From: a virus
IMG/VR virus record: IMGVR_UViG_3300042382_000102
Coordinates: 16,336-80,335 of that record
Reading direction: 5' to 3' (one strand)
Length of the DNA: 64,000 nucleotides
The stretch's first letter is position 1, and each line of letters opens with the position of its first letter. Below the pieces are notes generated by a model. That model had not been told where the DNA came from. It did no database searches and saw nothing but the letters and a program-made list of their open reading frames with translations. A program made the position numbers and the translations under genes. This document shows, piece after piece, positions 9,372 to 18,842 of this stretch.

Positions 9372-9779
9372 TTAATCTCCATAAGCTTTAAAATTTATTG
9401 AATAATCACCACGATAAAGAGATTTATCTGCGGGATCAAGGCCAAGCTTCATTACTGTGCTTGCGCCAAATTGGGTTCCATTTGTCAAAGTCTTACCTTG
9501 AAATAAGGAATCTATAGTATCAGCAATAGTGAACAATTCTGCATCACCATTACCTGCCTTGACAAAGATTGATAGTATTAACATACCTGAGAATTTTTTC
9601 TTAAACCCATGAGCATCAACAGTGCCTCTTCCTGGTAGAATACTAATTCTAATAAAAGAAGTAGTAGTATCTATTGTTCCACTATAGTTGGCAGGATAAG
9701 CTTTGTATCCAGTTGTTGTCCATGCGCTTGAAGCGAATAAACCATATATGTCTGACTTTAATTTACTATACATACTCAT
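9372..9779 (-). CDS. Tail terminator protein
   Basis: 135 residues starting MSMYSKLKSDIYGLF, with AGGAG before the ATG. Size, fold pattern (N-terminal helix, central strands, FTIADTIDSLFQGKTL helix, C-terminal strand YSINFKAYG) and place between the head-closure gene and tail tube gene fit the tail terminator family. That family caps the tube and docks the tail to the head. Confidence 0.65.
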   Translation of the reverse strand: MSMYSKLKSDIYGLFASSAWTTTGYKAYPANYSGTIDTTTSFIRISILPGRGTVDAHGFKKKFSGMLILSIFVKAGNGDAELFTIADTIDSLFQGKTLTNGTQFGASTVMKLGLDPADKSLYRGDYSINFKAYGD

Positions 9780-9780
9780 A

Positions 9781-10125
9781 TTATACTCCTGCTAATGAGA
9801 GTACAACAACAAACTCATCTTTTGAAATAACGTTACAACCATATTCTACATTATCAACGGTTACCCGTGAATAGCTATCGAAGTTAATTGCAGGATTACT
9901 TTTAATTGTGAGTGAAGTTGTAGTAACAGGAATACCAGACTCAAAGGACTTACTAGTACCTAAAAAGCCTTGAGCGGTGTATGTCTGATCCGTTTTTACA
10001 ATCGAACCAGTAGCAAAATTAAATCCACTGACGATCTTGTTGTCAAAAGTAGCAGTAACCGAAAGATCCTTTAATTTTTCAAAGGCAGTATCCACGGATT
10101 TTTGTACTTTTGATTTGAGGGACAT
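9781..10125 (-). CDS. Head closure / head-tail joining protein
   Basis: 114 residues, mostly beta after an N-terminal helix (SLKSKVQKSVDTAFEKLKDL). It lies one base from the tail terminator gene and abuts the head-tail adaptor gene, the usual spot for a head-closure (neck) protein. Assignment rests on order and size; no diagnostic motif is visible. Confidence 0.6.
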   Translation of the reverse strand: MSLKSKVQKSVDTAFEKLKDLSVTATFDNKIVSGFNFATGSIVKTDQTYTAQGFLGTSKSFESGIPVTTTSLTIKSNPAINFDSYSRVTVDNVEYGCNVISKDEFVVVLSLAGV

Positions 10126-10623
10126 TTAGTTTGCCCTCCACCATTGAGTAGAACCTTGGTTTACTAAAAGTGGTTTTAGGTATTTTCTAACAATACTAGG
10201 AACTACTGGAGTTCTAGTTGTGTCATTATTACTATCTTTCAATGTAATAGTACCAATTGAAATTTCTTCAAAGTTTTGTGTTTTATTATCTAACAAATTT
10301 TCATTGGATAATAAATGATGAGCCATTTCTAAAACAGCCTGTTTCATTCTCTTTGGAATTTCACTCACACTAAAGTTAACTTCTTGTCCTAATCTAGGAT
10401 CAAAAATATAAGCCCCTTTACGAGGCCACGCAAGACTCTGTGTGGAACTGACAGCAACACCGATAAATTGATTTTCATCAAGTATAAGAGTTGCAGTCAC
10501 TAATGCTGACTCCTGGTCGTCGTCTTGAGCATTTAACCATGCACCCGCATCAATGCGAGTATCAAAGTATGCATCAGCTTCGGCCATAGTTACATATGTG
10601 TTTGTACCTAGGACTAGTGCCAT
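10126..10623 (-). CDS. Head-tail connector (adaptor) protein
   Basis: 165 residues. The N-terminus NTYVTMAEADAYFDTRIDAGAW followed by A.VTAT.ILD and a helix with PKRMKQAVLEMAHHLL is typical of the head-tail adaptor family also labelled DnaT-like ssDNA-binding in databases. It would bind the portal and the head-closure protein. It lies immediately after the capsid gene. Confidence 0.75.
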   Translation of the reverse strand: MALVLGTNTYVTMAEADAYFDTRIDAGAWLNAQDDDQESALVTATLILDENQFIGVAVSSTQSLAWPRKGAYIFDPRLGQEVNFSVSEIPKRMKQAVLEMAHHLLSNENLLDNKTQNFEEISIGTITLKDSNNDTTRTPVVPSIVRKYLKPLLVNQGSTQWWRAN

Positions 10624-10640
10624 CAGTTCCTCCTAATAGA

Positions 10641-11735
10641 TTAAGCGTGGAGAATAGGTAGAATACCTAAGTTCAATGCACTCATCTTACGTGCCCATGA
10701 ACCAGCAGTTGCAAAAGCAGTGTTGGTAGCAAAAGCGTTAGTAGCGCCAGCCCAGTCGTAACCCATTGGATGTACAACGAAGCCATAACGATACCAGATA
10801 GATGTAGAACCACCACCAGTGTAGGAAGCAGCAGAGCGGTCAACTTCAACAGGTGTAGGAACAGCAATATTTGTAAAGCTGATAGCGCCTGGCTTGCAAA
10901 TGAATGTAGTCTTAGTAGAACGATCATTTACGTTAGCAGAAGCTGAGAGGTCACCTTGAGCAACACGGCTGAGGATCAAACGGAACTTACCACCGAATAC
11001 GGTTTGGAATGTTAGGTTACCATCAGTAACTGTAGTTACGTCTACTAAGTTAGCAGCACGTAATTCAGCTAAAACTTCAGGTGAAGTGATCATGTACATG
11101 AAGTCAGGCTCATAGTCTTTGAATGCCATACCAAGAGCTTGGAATAGACGTTGACCACGGGCAGCACCAATAGCGGTAGCATCAAATAGCTTACGCTGAT
11201 CAGAAGCAGAAGTAGCAGCTGCGGTACCGAATACACCAGCAGCGTTGATGTCTACGAAGTTACCAACAGTAGAACCATCAGCGTCTGTGTCATAGCCAAC
11301 AATACCAGCACCACGAGAAACTTCATAAGCAGCTACACCTTTGAGTGTAGATACGATAGAGTCAGACTCGTCTTGGCTACGAACTTCAGAGAAGTCACGA
11401 GCGATTTTAGAGAGACCGTCTTGTTGAGAAACGATTTGCTGGAGGTTAACTTGTTGTGAACCGAATGTACGGACTGTCTTGATGTAGTCAGCAATTTCAG
11501 TTGACACATCAGTGTAGTTGCCTTCATTAGCGCTAGATAAGCTAGCAACGTTAATGTTGGCAGCTAGAGGTTTGTACCAGCGCATTTGACCAATGAAGCT
11601 CTCGCCTGTTGGGTCAATACGGGCATCAGTACCAACGATACCAGTGCTGTTAAGCTTCTTGGCGTTTGTGTACATTTCATCAGCATATGCAGAAATAGCA
11701 ATAGCTACGTTTTGGAACATTGTATGATTAATCAT
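10641..11735 (-). CDS. Major capsid protein
   Basis: 364 residues of HK97-fold style: an N-terminal arm, then MRWYKPLAANINVASL, a spine-helix region with DESDSIVSTLKGVAAYEVSRG, and a C-terminal GYDWAGATN...WARKMSALNLGILPILHA. Length and placement directly after the scaffold gene fit a major capsid protein. AGGAG precedes the ATG. The gene uses more GC-rich codons than its neighbours, as expected for a highly expressed gene. Confidence 0.9.
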   Translation of the reverse strand: MINHTMFQNVAIAISAYADEMYTNAKKLNSTGIVGTDARIDPTGESFIGQMRWYKPLAANINVASLSSANEGNYTDVSTEIADYIKTVRTFGSQQVNLQQIVSQQDGLSKIARDFSEVRSQDESDSIVSTLKGVAAYEVSRGAGIVGYDTDADGSTVGNFVDINAAGVFGTAAATSASDQRKLFDATAIGAARGQRLFQALGMAFKDYEPDFMYMITSPEVLAELRAANLVDVTTVTDGNLTFQTVFGGKFRLILSRVAQGDLSASANVNDRSTKTTFICKPGAISFTNIAVPTPVEVDRSAASYTGGGSTSIWYRYGFVVHPMGYDWAGATNAFATNTAFATAGSWARKMSALNLGILPILHA

Positions 11736-11755
11736 TTAAAAAATCTCCTATGATT

Positions 11756-12451
11756 TTAAAGTGTGAAGTTACCGAGTTTACCACCTGCAGCAAGTGCTAA
11801 CACTTCTTCAGTAGTCATATCAGTAATCTTCTTATTGGGATCGAGTTTGGGAGTACCGTTCATATTGCTACCACCACCCCCTGAATTAGATTTAGGTTTA
11901 AATAGGAAAGAATTATCTTCATTCTTTACGTATTGTCCTACAAAATCCTTGATTGATACACCAGATTTGTGAATCCATGCACCAGTTTCTGGATCTTGGA
12001 TGAGTTGATCGATAATATCACGATAGGCCATTTGGCCAGATCGCTCATTACGGAAATCAAGACTGGTTAATGCATTACGAACTGCACCATCACGGGTGAG
12101 TTCAGTTACTTTACCTTCGGCTAACGCAAGCTTTTCAGTGAGTTCTGCGAGCTTCATCTCAGCAACTTCTTTATGCTTACCTTCATCCTCTAAAGCTTTC
12201 ATCTTACGTTGTTTAGCATCATCTTCAAGACGAACACGCTCTTTAACAGCATTGTCACGTTCTTGATAAGCTTTATCTAAACTTTGTTTGATTTTAGAAA
12301 GACGCTCTTCAACCATACGATTGATCATGTCTTCTGTATCTTTATTGTTAGTACCTGCACCTGGATCTCCAACCTGATCGGCTTGAAACTCTGGGTTTAA
12401 TGTGGTACCATCATCGAGGAACTCTTTGTTTCCGAACTTATCTACTTTCAT
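11756..12451 (-). CDS. Capsid scaffolding protein
   Basis: 231 residues with a highly charged central coiled coil (about residues 45-120, rich in K/E/Q/R), a Gly-rich linker SGGGGSNMNG and a short C-terminal helix TTEEVLALAAGGKLG, the usual design of phage scaffolds that bind capsid subunits through the C-terminus. It lies between the minor head fusion gene and the capsid gene. Confidence 0.85.
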   Translation of the reverse strand: MKVDKFGNKEFLDDGTTLNPEFQADQVGDPGAGTNNKDTEDMINRMVEERLSKIKQSLDKAYQERDNAVKERVRLEDDAKQRKMKALEDEGKHKEVAEMKLAELTEKLALAEGKVTELTRDGAVRNALTSLDFRNERSGQMAYRDIIDQLIQDPETGAWIHKSGVSIKDFVGQYVKNEDNSFLFKPKSNSGGGGSNMNGTPKLDPNKKITDMTTEEVLALAAGGKLGNFTL

Positions 12452-12517
12452 CTTTATTTTCCTTTGGCACAGCCATTTAATTTTAATTTTTTAGGGTTTA
12501 GTTACAAACATAAACTC

Positions 12518-15500
12518 TTACGGTCCAATACCATACCAATCCATACCTTTAGGTATAGGAGCGAGTATCTCTTTTCTCGTAATCTTGTTTTTGGGATTTA
12601 GTAAGCCATCCTCAATAGCTTTTTGGCGAAGCTTATTGTAAGTCTCGTTAGACATACCTTCAGCTTTTAATGCCAGTAATGTTTTCTCTATTGTGTTACC
12701 TTCAAGAGCATCCGCATAGATTTCTCTAAGCGCATACTTGGACTTTGCTGCTTGTCCAATGTTGGTGAAGAAAGCATCATGAATCGTAGCGGTTTCAATA
12801 CCATTTTTACGACCCCATAAATGAAATCTTCTTACAATAGTAGCATCGTTCATGTGGTTACCATTAACCCCCATGCCAATACCTGCCCTCATCAGGCTTG
12901 ATTTTCCTAGAAGTGAAGCATCTTCTGCTCGATCTTCGTAAATGTTACGGACCATCCTATTAGCTTCTTTGTCATAGAACTCAATGCTAGTTTGGATTTT
13001 AGGTCTGTATCTCTGGTATAAAGTCTTACCATCAAATGTTACCCAAGGTACATCAACCTTCTGAGTTTCATCAACGTAAGCTTTAGCAGCTTCTTTCCAG
13101 AATTGTACGAACTTTTGAGTTACTGGTGCTCTCTCAGCTAGTCTTCGAGACATAATCTCAGAGACTGCTTTGAAGTCTTGAGGTCCAATTAGACCCCTAC
13201 GAGCATTCATTAACTTATCGACAAACGCTTCTACGTCTGGGTGAGAATCACGAGCATGTGCTAAAAGTTCTTGCCCCACAGGGGTTTCACCTTCAACAAC
13301 CTCATTCAACTCACGCTTTAATTGTTTCAAACCAAAGACAACATTTTCAGCACCTAGCTTATCTGCCTCTTTGATTTTTCCATCTATAATATTTGTTACA
13401 CCACGAAGTTCTTCACGAGTAACAACAGTATATCCTTTTAACTCTAATACTGAAGCAAATTTAGCCTCAATATTAGCCGCCTGTGTTGCTTTACCAGCAC
13501 CATAGAAAGAAACCATGTTCTGAGCTTTAGCAGCTTTCTGGAGATCAGTCCATTGAACATTAGCATCTCTTAACCCTTGTATCTTTTGAAACTCTGGATC
13601 AGACACTGTATCCATAGCAACTAAGTCATACAAACGATTCTTTTGGAGTGTAGGTAACACATTTGAGTTGATTGAAATGTCTCTATCGCCTGTACTCAAA
13701 CCGATAATCTGAGCACCAGAGGATGAGGCATCATTCTCAATCATTAATTTTGTTTTGTATTCTGCTAATTTATTTACATTAGTAAAATCACCATTTACAG
13801 CTTTATGCGCACGAGCGTATTCTATTGCTAATCGACTAATCTTTGGAACTTCCTCTGCTTCAGTAGCACGGATAATAGGATGCTCTAGGTATTCCCTAAT
13901 CCTTCTATCTCGTTGAGTAGTTTCCATCATTAACCTACCAAGGCTTAGAATTTCTTTTTCATTTCTTAAAAAGATTTCCATTCTACCAGATTGTGTTAAA
14001 GCTTCTGTAGCAGGTCCAAGCATAGACCCAGTTTGAATCATTAACTCTCGTAGAATCTCAGGAGTCATATCTTCAGGTTTTGCACTATTAAGAAATGGTC
14101 TAACCACTTCACCACCAGTTGGTGTTAGGAATCCTTGATAGTATACACGTCCACGACCATCAATATTAGCGACAACACTAAAAGGTTTACCAGTATCTCT
14201 GTGATACTTAACCGTCTGCATAAAACTGTAACCTTGATCTCCACGAGTCAAAATAAGTTTTCTAAAATCATTTAAGTCATCGTACTTCTTTACGTTCCCA
14301 CGGGGATCTCTAAAGCGAACTAAGTCTTCCATGAATCCAGCATACTCGTTATCAACCTCATATTGAACTGACATTGTATGATTAAGCATATCAGCAAAAT
14401 CATTGTCAATAAGAATTTTATCGTAATTAGCATTAGCCCTGCGAGTAATAATCGGAATACCTGTATTATTGCCTCTAGCATCAAAATAAGTCTTAGCTCC
14501 AGAACGAACATACAGCTTGTCTCTTGGAGAATTAATACCAATACGTTTTGCTAGCAATGCACTACGATTAGCTCTCTGTAAGTTTAACATATCTTTGTTT
14601 AAGATCTGTACTTCACGACTAACTGTATCTCTCCAAGGACCACTTGCACGACCTGTTTCTAGGTCAACAACTGATCTCCTAGTCTTACCTCTCATGACCA
14701 CACGAATGTAGCCTTTGTCTTTTAAGGCAGTAAGAATTTGGGAACCATCAGCATGATAGTCTTGTAATGTAGGTTTAAAGAACGGGAACTCTGGGACATT
14801 CCAAGATTCTCTCAATGTCTTTCCTACATTAATAGCTAATGAGTCATAGTCAGTAGACTTACCATCAGCAACTACAGTTAAAACTTTAGATAGGGCATCA
14901 ATAGCCTTCTTGTCGTTAAGACCACCCTCAACTAATTGATTTAAATAATTTTGTCTTTGTTTACCAAATAGAAACTCTAAGTCTACTATTCTTCGATAGT
15001 CTTCTCTTCTGTTTCTTAAAAATTCATCAACTAATCTTTCAGTAGGCGCTTTATCTTTAAAAAATAGTTTAGCACCAGGAATATTATCCTCTAAGTATTT
15101 AACTATTTTCTTTTTAAAAACATCAATACCAATTCTAGGAGTACCTTTAAACCATGTGTATAGTGGAGTTCTTCCAGTATAATACAAGCTTCTGGCTAGA
15201 GGTCTACCTTCAGTAGTAGCCCAATTACGAACATATCTTTGATCATCTATATTCTTTTGAATGATTTCATCAAAGGTATAATACTTACCAAATATTTGTA
15301 CTTTAGCAGGTTCTCCAGCAACTCCATATGAGTCAAATTGTGATGATCGTGCTCTTGATCTACGATCTAGAATACGACTAGTGTTAACTACAGAATACTG
15401 CATTTCACCACGGGCAACATTCATGAAGTTTACCCAAGGCTGTTTATCATTGTTATATCGTTCAAATACAACACGCAAATTTTCAGCAATAGCAGTCTGT

Positions 15501-16936
15501 TGGTTAACAGAAACAGAATCATCTAGGCTTTCAACGAATTGTTGAATCCAAACTTTTTGTTCTTGGTTTAGAGCCTTAGAGTTTTTAATAAAGTCTAATC
15601 GTTCCTGTAATACACCAAAGTCTGGGTCATACAAAAGAGTAGAACTCTGTTCACCTGTAAAGGGATCAAAGCTATTATTACGTTCATCAAACTCGTTATT
15701 AGCCCTAATCCTAACTGATCGTTTACCTTGTAATGAGGTACCACGATAGTCTACTAGAGATAGTGTTTGTGCAGTATTTTCAGTGTCCGCTATATACATT
15801 GCCTTTAATTGTTTATTGGCCTCTGTATTTTTAATAAGTTCATTAGGTCTAGCTACATTAACAGCAAATAAATTAGATTCAGCTTCTGCTACTGCGGCTT
15901 GCCTAGTTGGAAAGAATGTTGTTCTTGCATTATCAAGTTTTCTTAATGCTGCAATACTTAATTGTTGACCCTTAGCGGTAGTAAATGCTTTAACGTCAAG
16001 AACACCTTTTTGTAGTAATCCTGCACGTTCTTCACTACCTAAATGTTTAACTTGTACCATCATAGGCTGACGCTTAAGCCATGTACCATAAGTTTCTACT
16101 GGGGGTAAGCTACCATCTAAAATATTCTCAGATGTTTCCTTAAGTTTATTTACTTTAACTCTTGATTCAGCTTCCTCAGAAGCTTTTAATAGTTCTTCTT
16201 TGTTCTTTAAAACAGGAACCATAGAACTACGGCAATTCCAGTGTAAGGGAGGTCTAAAACGAAGATCATCAATCTTATATACTTGACCATCATGGTGAGC
16301 ACAGATCTTTGATGTTCTATTATCTAACACAGCAGTAAATCTATAACCTTTTAGTAATTCGTTATTACGATCCATTACTAGATTAATTGCTTTAGCTTGC
16401 GTATTCGTAATAGCAGTTCTAACTAATACCTTAGCTTGCACTTCAGTCATAGTTGTAGTCTTAATTACATCAGCAATAATTTCTTTAACAGGTTTATTGT
16501 CTGCTAATCCTGACTTAATTTTTCCATCAATCCTAGCTAACTCAGTTGTACCAATACTGTCAAAGTGATCTTTTAAACTCTTTGAGGCAGTAATATTAGG
16601 TCCAATCAGGAGAGGAATAGCATCACTACCTCTAGGTTTTTGTACCCTAAAGAAAGATCCAGCACTTCTCTCTAGATTATTAGCATGGAAGCTTACAGAG
16701 GCATCTGCATAATCACTAACTGAATTTTTAGTAATCATGTGTAACTCTTTAGTTGCTCGAGTTACTTCTGGTTTAACATCAGCCTTAATATTTTTAGATA
16801 ATAAAATCTTTAATCTTTTCTGATGCCTACGGATGCCTCTAGAAACATTGGTTGATGTCTCTGCTTCATATAGCCTAGTGTCAGCTAAGTGTTGTACAAT
16901 ACGATCATAAACTTCCGTATTAATTGGTGTTGGCAT
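12518..16936 (-). CDS. MuF-type minor head protein fused to a single-subunit (T7/N4-like) RNA polymerase
   Basis: 1472 residues. Residues about 130-245 are a MuF/SPP1 gp7-like minor head domain: MTEVQAKVLVRTAITNT, then FTAVLDNRTSKICAHHDG and RPPLHWNCRSSMVPV (C212, C235). The C-terminal part carries single-subunit RNA polymerase motifs: DGRGRVYYQG at 926-935 (T7 DWRGRVY), motif A with D1069 (DASSSGAQ; T7 DGSCSGIQ, D537), motif B with K1137 and Y1145-G1146 spaced exactly as T7 K631 and Y639-G640, a T7-like VPWVTFDG segment at 1296-1303, and motif C HDAF with H1386/D1387 (T7 H811/D812). The T7 R627 position is Q1133 or K1134. MuF proteins sit inside the head near the portal and can be ejected, so this is probably a virion RNA polymerase for early genes. 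It follows the portal region and precedes the scaffold gene. The roughly 500 residues between the domains are unassigned. Confidence 0.9.
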   Translation of the reverse strand: MPTPINTEVYDRIVQHLADTRLYEAETSTNVSRGIRRHQKRLKILLSKNIKADVKPEVTRATKELHMITKNSVSDYADASVSFHANNLERSAGSFFRVQKPRGSDAIPLLIGPNITASKSLKDHFDSIGTTELARIDGKIKSGLADNKPVKEIIADVIKTTTMTEVQAKVLVRTAITNTQAKAINLVMDRNNELLKGYRFTAVLDNRTSKICAHHDGQVYKIDDLRFRPPLHWNCRSSMVPVLKNKEELLKASEEAESRVKVNKLKETSENILDGSLPPVETYGTWLKRQPMMVQVKHLGSEERAGLLQKGVLDVKAFTTAKGQQLSIAALRKLDNARTTFFPTRQAAVAEAESNLFAVNVARPNELIKNTEANKQLKAMYIADTENTAQTLSLVDYRGTSLQGKRSVRIRANNEFDERNNSFDPFTGEQSSTLLYDPDFGVLQERLDFIKNSKALNQEQKVWIQQFVESLDDSVSVNQQTAIAENLRVVFERYNNDKQPWVNFMNVARGEMQYSVVNTSRILDRRSRARSSQFDSYGVAGEPAKVQIFGKYYTFDEIIQKNIDDQRYVRNWATTEGRPLARSLYYTGRTPLYTWFKGTPRIGIDVFKKKIVKYLEDNIPGAKLFFKDKAPTERLVDEFLRNRREDYRRIVDLEFLFGKQRQNYLNQLVEGGLNDKKAIDALSKVLTVVADGKSTDYDSLAINVGKTLRESWNVPEFPFFKPTLQDYHADGSQILTALKDKGYIRVVMRGKTRRSVVDLETGRASGPWRDTVSREVQILNKDMLNLQRANRSALLAKRIGINSPRDKLYVRSGAKTYFDARGNNTGIPIITRRANANYDKILIDNDFADMLNHTMSVQYEVDNEYAGFMEDLVRFRDPRGNVKKYDDLNDFRKLILTRGDQGYSFMQTVKYHRDTGKPFSVVANIDGRGRVYYQGFLTPTGGEVVRPFLNSAKPEDMTPEILRELMIQTGSMLGPATEALTQSGRMEIFLRNEKEILSLGRLMMETTQRDRRIREYLEHPIIRATEAEEVPKISRLAIEYARAHKAVNGDFTNVNKLAEYKTKLMIENDASSSGAQIIGLSTGDRDISINSNVLPTLQKNRLYDLVAMDTVSDPEFQKIQGLRDANVQWTDLQKAAKAQNMVSFYGAGKATQAANIEAKFASVLELKGYTVVTREELRGVTNIIDGKIKEADKLGAENVVFGLKQLKRELNEVVEGETPVGQELLAHARDSHPDVEAFVDKLMNARRGLIGPQDFKAVSEIMSRRLAERAPVTQKFVQFWKEAAKAYVDETQKVDVPWVTFDGKTLYQRYRPKIQTSIEFYDKEANRMVRNIYEDRAEDASLLGKSSLMRAGIGMGVNGNHMNDATIVRRFHLWGRKNGIETATIHDAFFTNIGQAAKSKYALREIYADALEGNTIEKTLLALKAEGMSNETYNKLRQKAIEDGLLNPKNKITRKEILAPIPKGMDWYGIGP

Positions 16937-16990
16937 TTAAACTCCTTGATGCTAGTTAACAACTGCATCTTGGATGCCCTCGTTAATAGC

Positions 16991-17227
16991 TTATTCTGGT
17001 TGTTGTGGATATACAACTTCACCCTCTGTTGGAGGATTATTCATAATATCAGTTATAGCTTGTCTATAGGTTGCCCATTTTTCACGAGTAACTCCACTTA
17101 TATTGCTTGATGCAATCCACTCTGTTTTAGCTAGAATTTCAGCACATTTTTCTTGTACTTCGTTTACCTCAATTGGCTCCTCTAGCTTTAGAGGTTTTTG
17201 TTTCTTGTTTAGTTTACTGTATTCCAT
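16991..17227 (-). CDS. Small chaperone-like protein between portal and MuF-polymerase genes
   Basis: 78 residues starting MEYSKLNKKQK, with AGGAG before the ATG. The C-terminal segment LAKTEWIASS...TREKWATYRQAITDI resembles the chaperone-like protein at 54856-55224 (LTKSDWTQLP...EWAEYRQALRDM). This motif is common in phage fibre-assembly proteins. Its location beside the portal and the polymerase-bearing minor head protein suggests it could help assemble or load that protein. Function is inferred. Confidence 0.65.
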   Translation of the reverse strand: MEYSKLNKKQKPLKLEEPIEVNEVQEKCAEILAKTEWIASSNISGVTREKWATYRQAITDIMNNPPTEGEVVYPQQPE

Positions 17228-17228
17228 A

Positions 17229-18842
17229 TTAAGCTCCTGAATTATTATCTGTACGATTGTTGTCATTCATATCAGATACATTTGAGTCAATTCTAGTTGC
17301 CATAGTATCTACAAGAGGATCACTCTGAATCTCAGCTATACCTTCTTCATCGTTATACTCAGCAGGGAGTACATCGTTAAACTTAGCAATAGAGATAAAT
17401 GTAGAACGTGGAATAATACCTTGCTGGTACCATTCTGTAACTAGTCTCATCCAGTCAGCACCTACAGGTGTAGGATTAAAGTCAGCACTTAATGTAAACT
17501 TAATGTCTGTTGGAAGAACATCAACATTATATTTCCACTTAAGCATAACTGTAATAATCTGTCTCATTGTCTCTGAGATACGAGTATTAAGCATGCCTAA
17601 TTGAGCAGTCTGAGCAGCATTACGGATTTCTAAGCTTACGCCTGACTCACCTGAAGAACCTTCTGGCGATAACATGCGGATTCCCATACGAGCCATCTCT
17701 TCGATAGTAGCAGCAATACTTGCCTCCATATCTTTTAGAGCACCTGTAGGTGTATCTAGTGCTTTGATATCATCTCCTGCACGAAGTTTAATCCATGAGC
17801 CTAAACCAGCAGCTACAATATCCTCAAACTCTTCATCAGTCATATCTGACATGACTACTGGAGTGTATGTTGCAGCGCCATAGAGTAAATGATTACGTCT
17901 ACTAATCTTGTTGTATAGTGCAATCTCACGATCAATTAATGATTGTAGAATTGGTTCAACAGGATCAATTTGACCATTTAATGGGTAGGCAGGAATGAAA
18001 TTCATTCTCTCACCATTCATTAATGGTATTTCTGTGCGTGTTTTAGTCCATGCTGCATTAGCGTTATCTGTCTGATACTTAGAAGTAACATTACCATTAA
18101 TAACGTTAACAGACTCATTAGTGTCTCGTGTGTAAGTATCCACAACAAGTAAGCCTGCATCATCTAGGTAGTAGTGAGTAACTGTGTCTACATAGTCTGG
18201 ATGGAATTGATTTTTAGTATAGTCTTCCATATAATAACGGAAGAGTAAACTTGTTAATACTTGTTTGTTAGTATTACGGTCTTGACCTCTACGCCAGTTA
18301 ATAATATTCTCTGCTTGAATGAGCATAACATATGGTGATAGAGCCTTAGCTTCTTCTACTGTTAATGCGTCTGGGTTAGCAACTGTAGGATAGTCTACTA
18401 AGCACCAAGCTCTGGATGACTGTAATTCTTCCCAAATAGCAGCATCTAAAAATCCATGTAGTGAGGTACCATCAGAGCCAAAAGAAGTACGAATCCAATC
18501 TTCAGTTCCTTCTGGGAACATATTATCAGGTAATTCAATAGCCGCTTGTTTACGTAGTAGTCCACCCACTAAAACTTTAGCATATTGTGCTGTTAGACCT
18601 GGAAGTTCACCTTCAGCACGATAAAAATTGTACTGTTGAGAACTCATTGTAGGAGAAAATGGTAACAATAGGTTACTAAAATTTACTGGATCAATTGTAT
18701 CATCATATGCTCGTGCATGTGTCTGTCCATTTAGAACAGCTCTGGATCGTTCCCAGAGTGGCCGCATAGATTCGTATGCAGCATTAGGATCCCCAAGGCT
18801 TTTTGTCTTAGCCTTTGATGGGGTCGTTGTTAGGTTTGCCAT
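17229..18842 (-). CDS. Portal protein (DUF4055-like)
   Basis: 537 residues. The stretches FYRAEGELPGLTAQYAKVLVGGL, SSRAWCLVDYP and SPYVMLIQAENIINWRRG are typical of the DUF4055 class of portal proteins; helices with RMLSPEGSSGESGVSLEIRNAAQ follow. The portal dodecamer is the DNA gate of the head. It is flanked by PhoH upstream and the MuF fusion downstream, fitting portal-MuF-scaffold-capsid order. Confidence 0.88.
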   Translation of the reverse strand: MANLTTTPSKAKTKSLGDPNAAYESMRPLWERSRAVLNGQTHARAYDDTIDPVNFSNLLLPFSPTMSSQQYNFYRAEGELPGLTAQYAKVLVGGLLRKQAAIELPDNMFPEGTEDWIRTSFGSDGTSLHGFLDAAIWEELQSSRAWCLVDYPTVANPDALTVEEAKALSPYVMLIQAENIINWRRGQDRNTNKQVLTSLLFRYYMEDYTKNQFHPDYVDTVTHYYLDDAGLLVVDTYTRDTNESVNVINGNVTSKYQTDNANAAWTKTRTEIPLMNGERMNFIPAYPLNGQIDPVEPILQSLIDREIALYNKISRRNHLLYGAATYTPVVMSDMTDEEFEDIVAAGLGSWIKLRAGDDIKALDTPTGALKDMEASIAATIEEMARMGIRMLSPEGSSGESGVSLEIRNAAQTAQLGMLNTRISETMRQIITVMLKWKYNVDVLPTDIKFTLSADFNPTPVGADWMRLVTEWYQQGIIPRSTFISIAKFNDVLPAEYNDEEGIAEIQSDPLVDTMATRIDSNVSDMNDNNRTDNNSGA

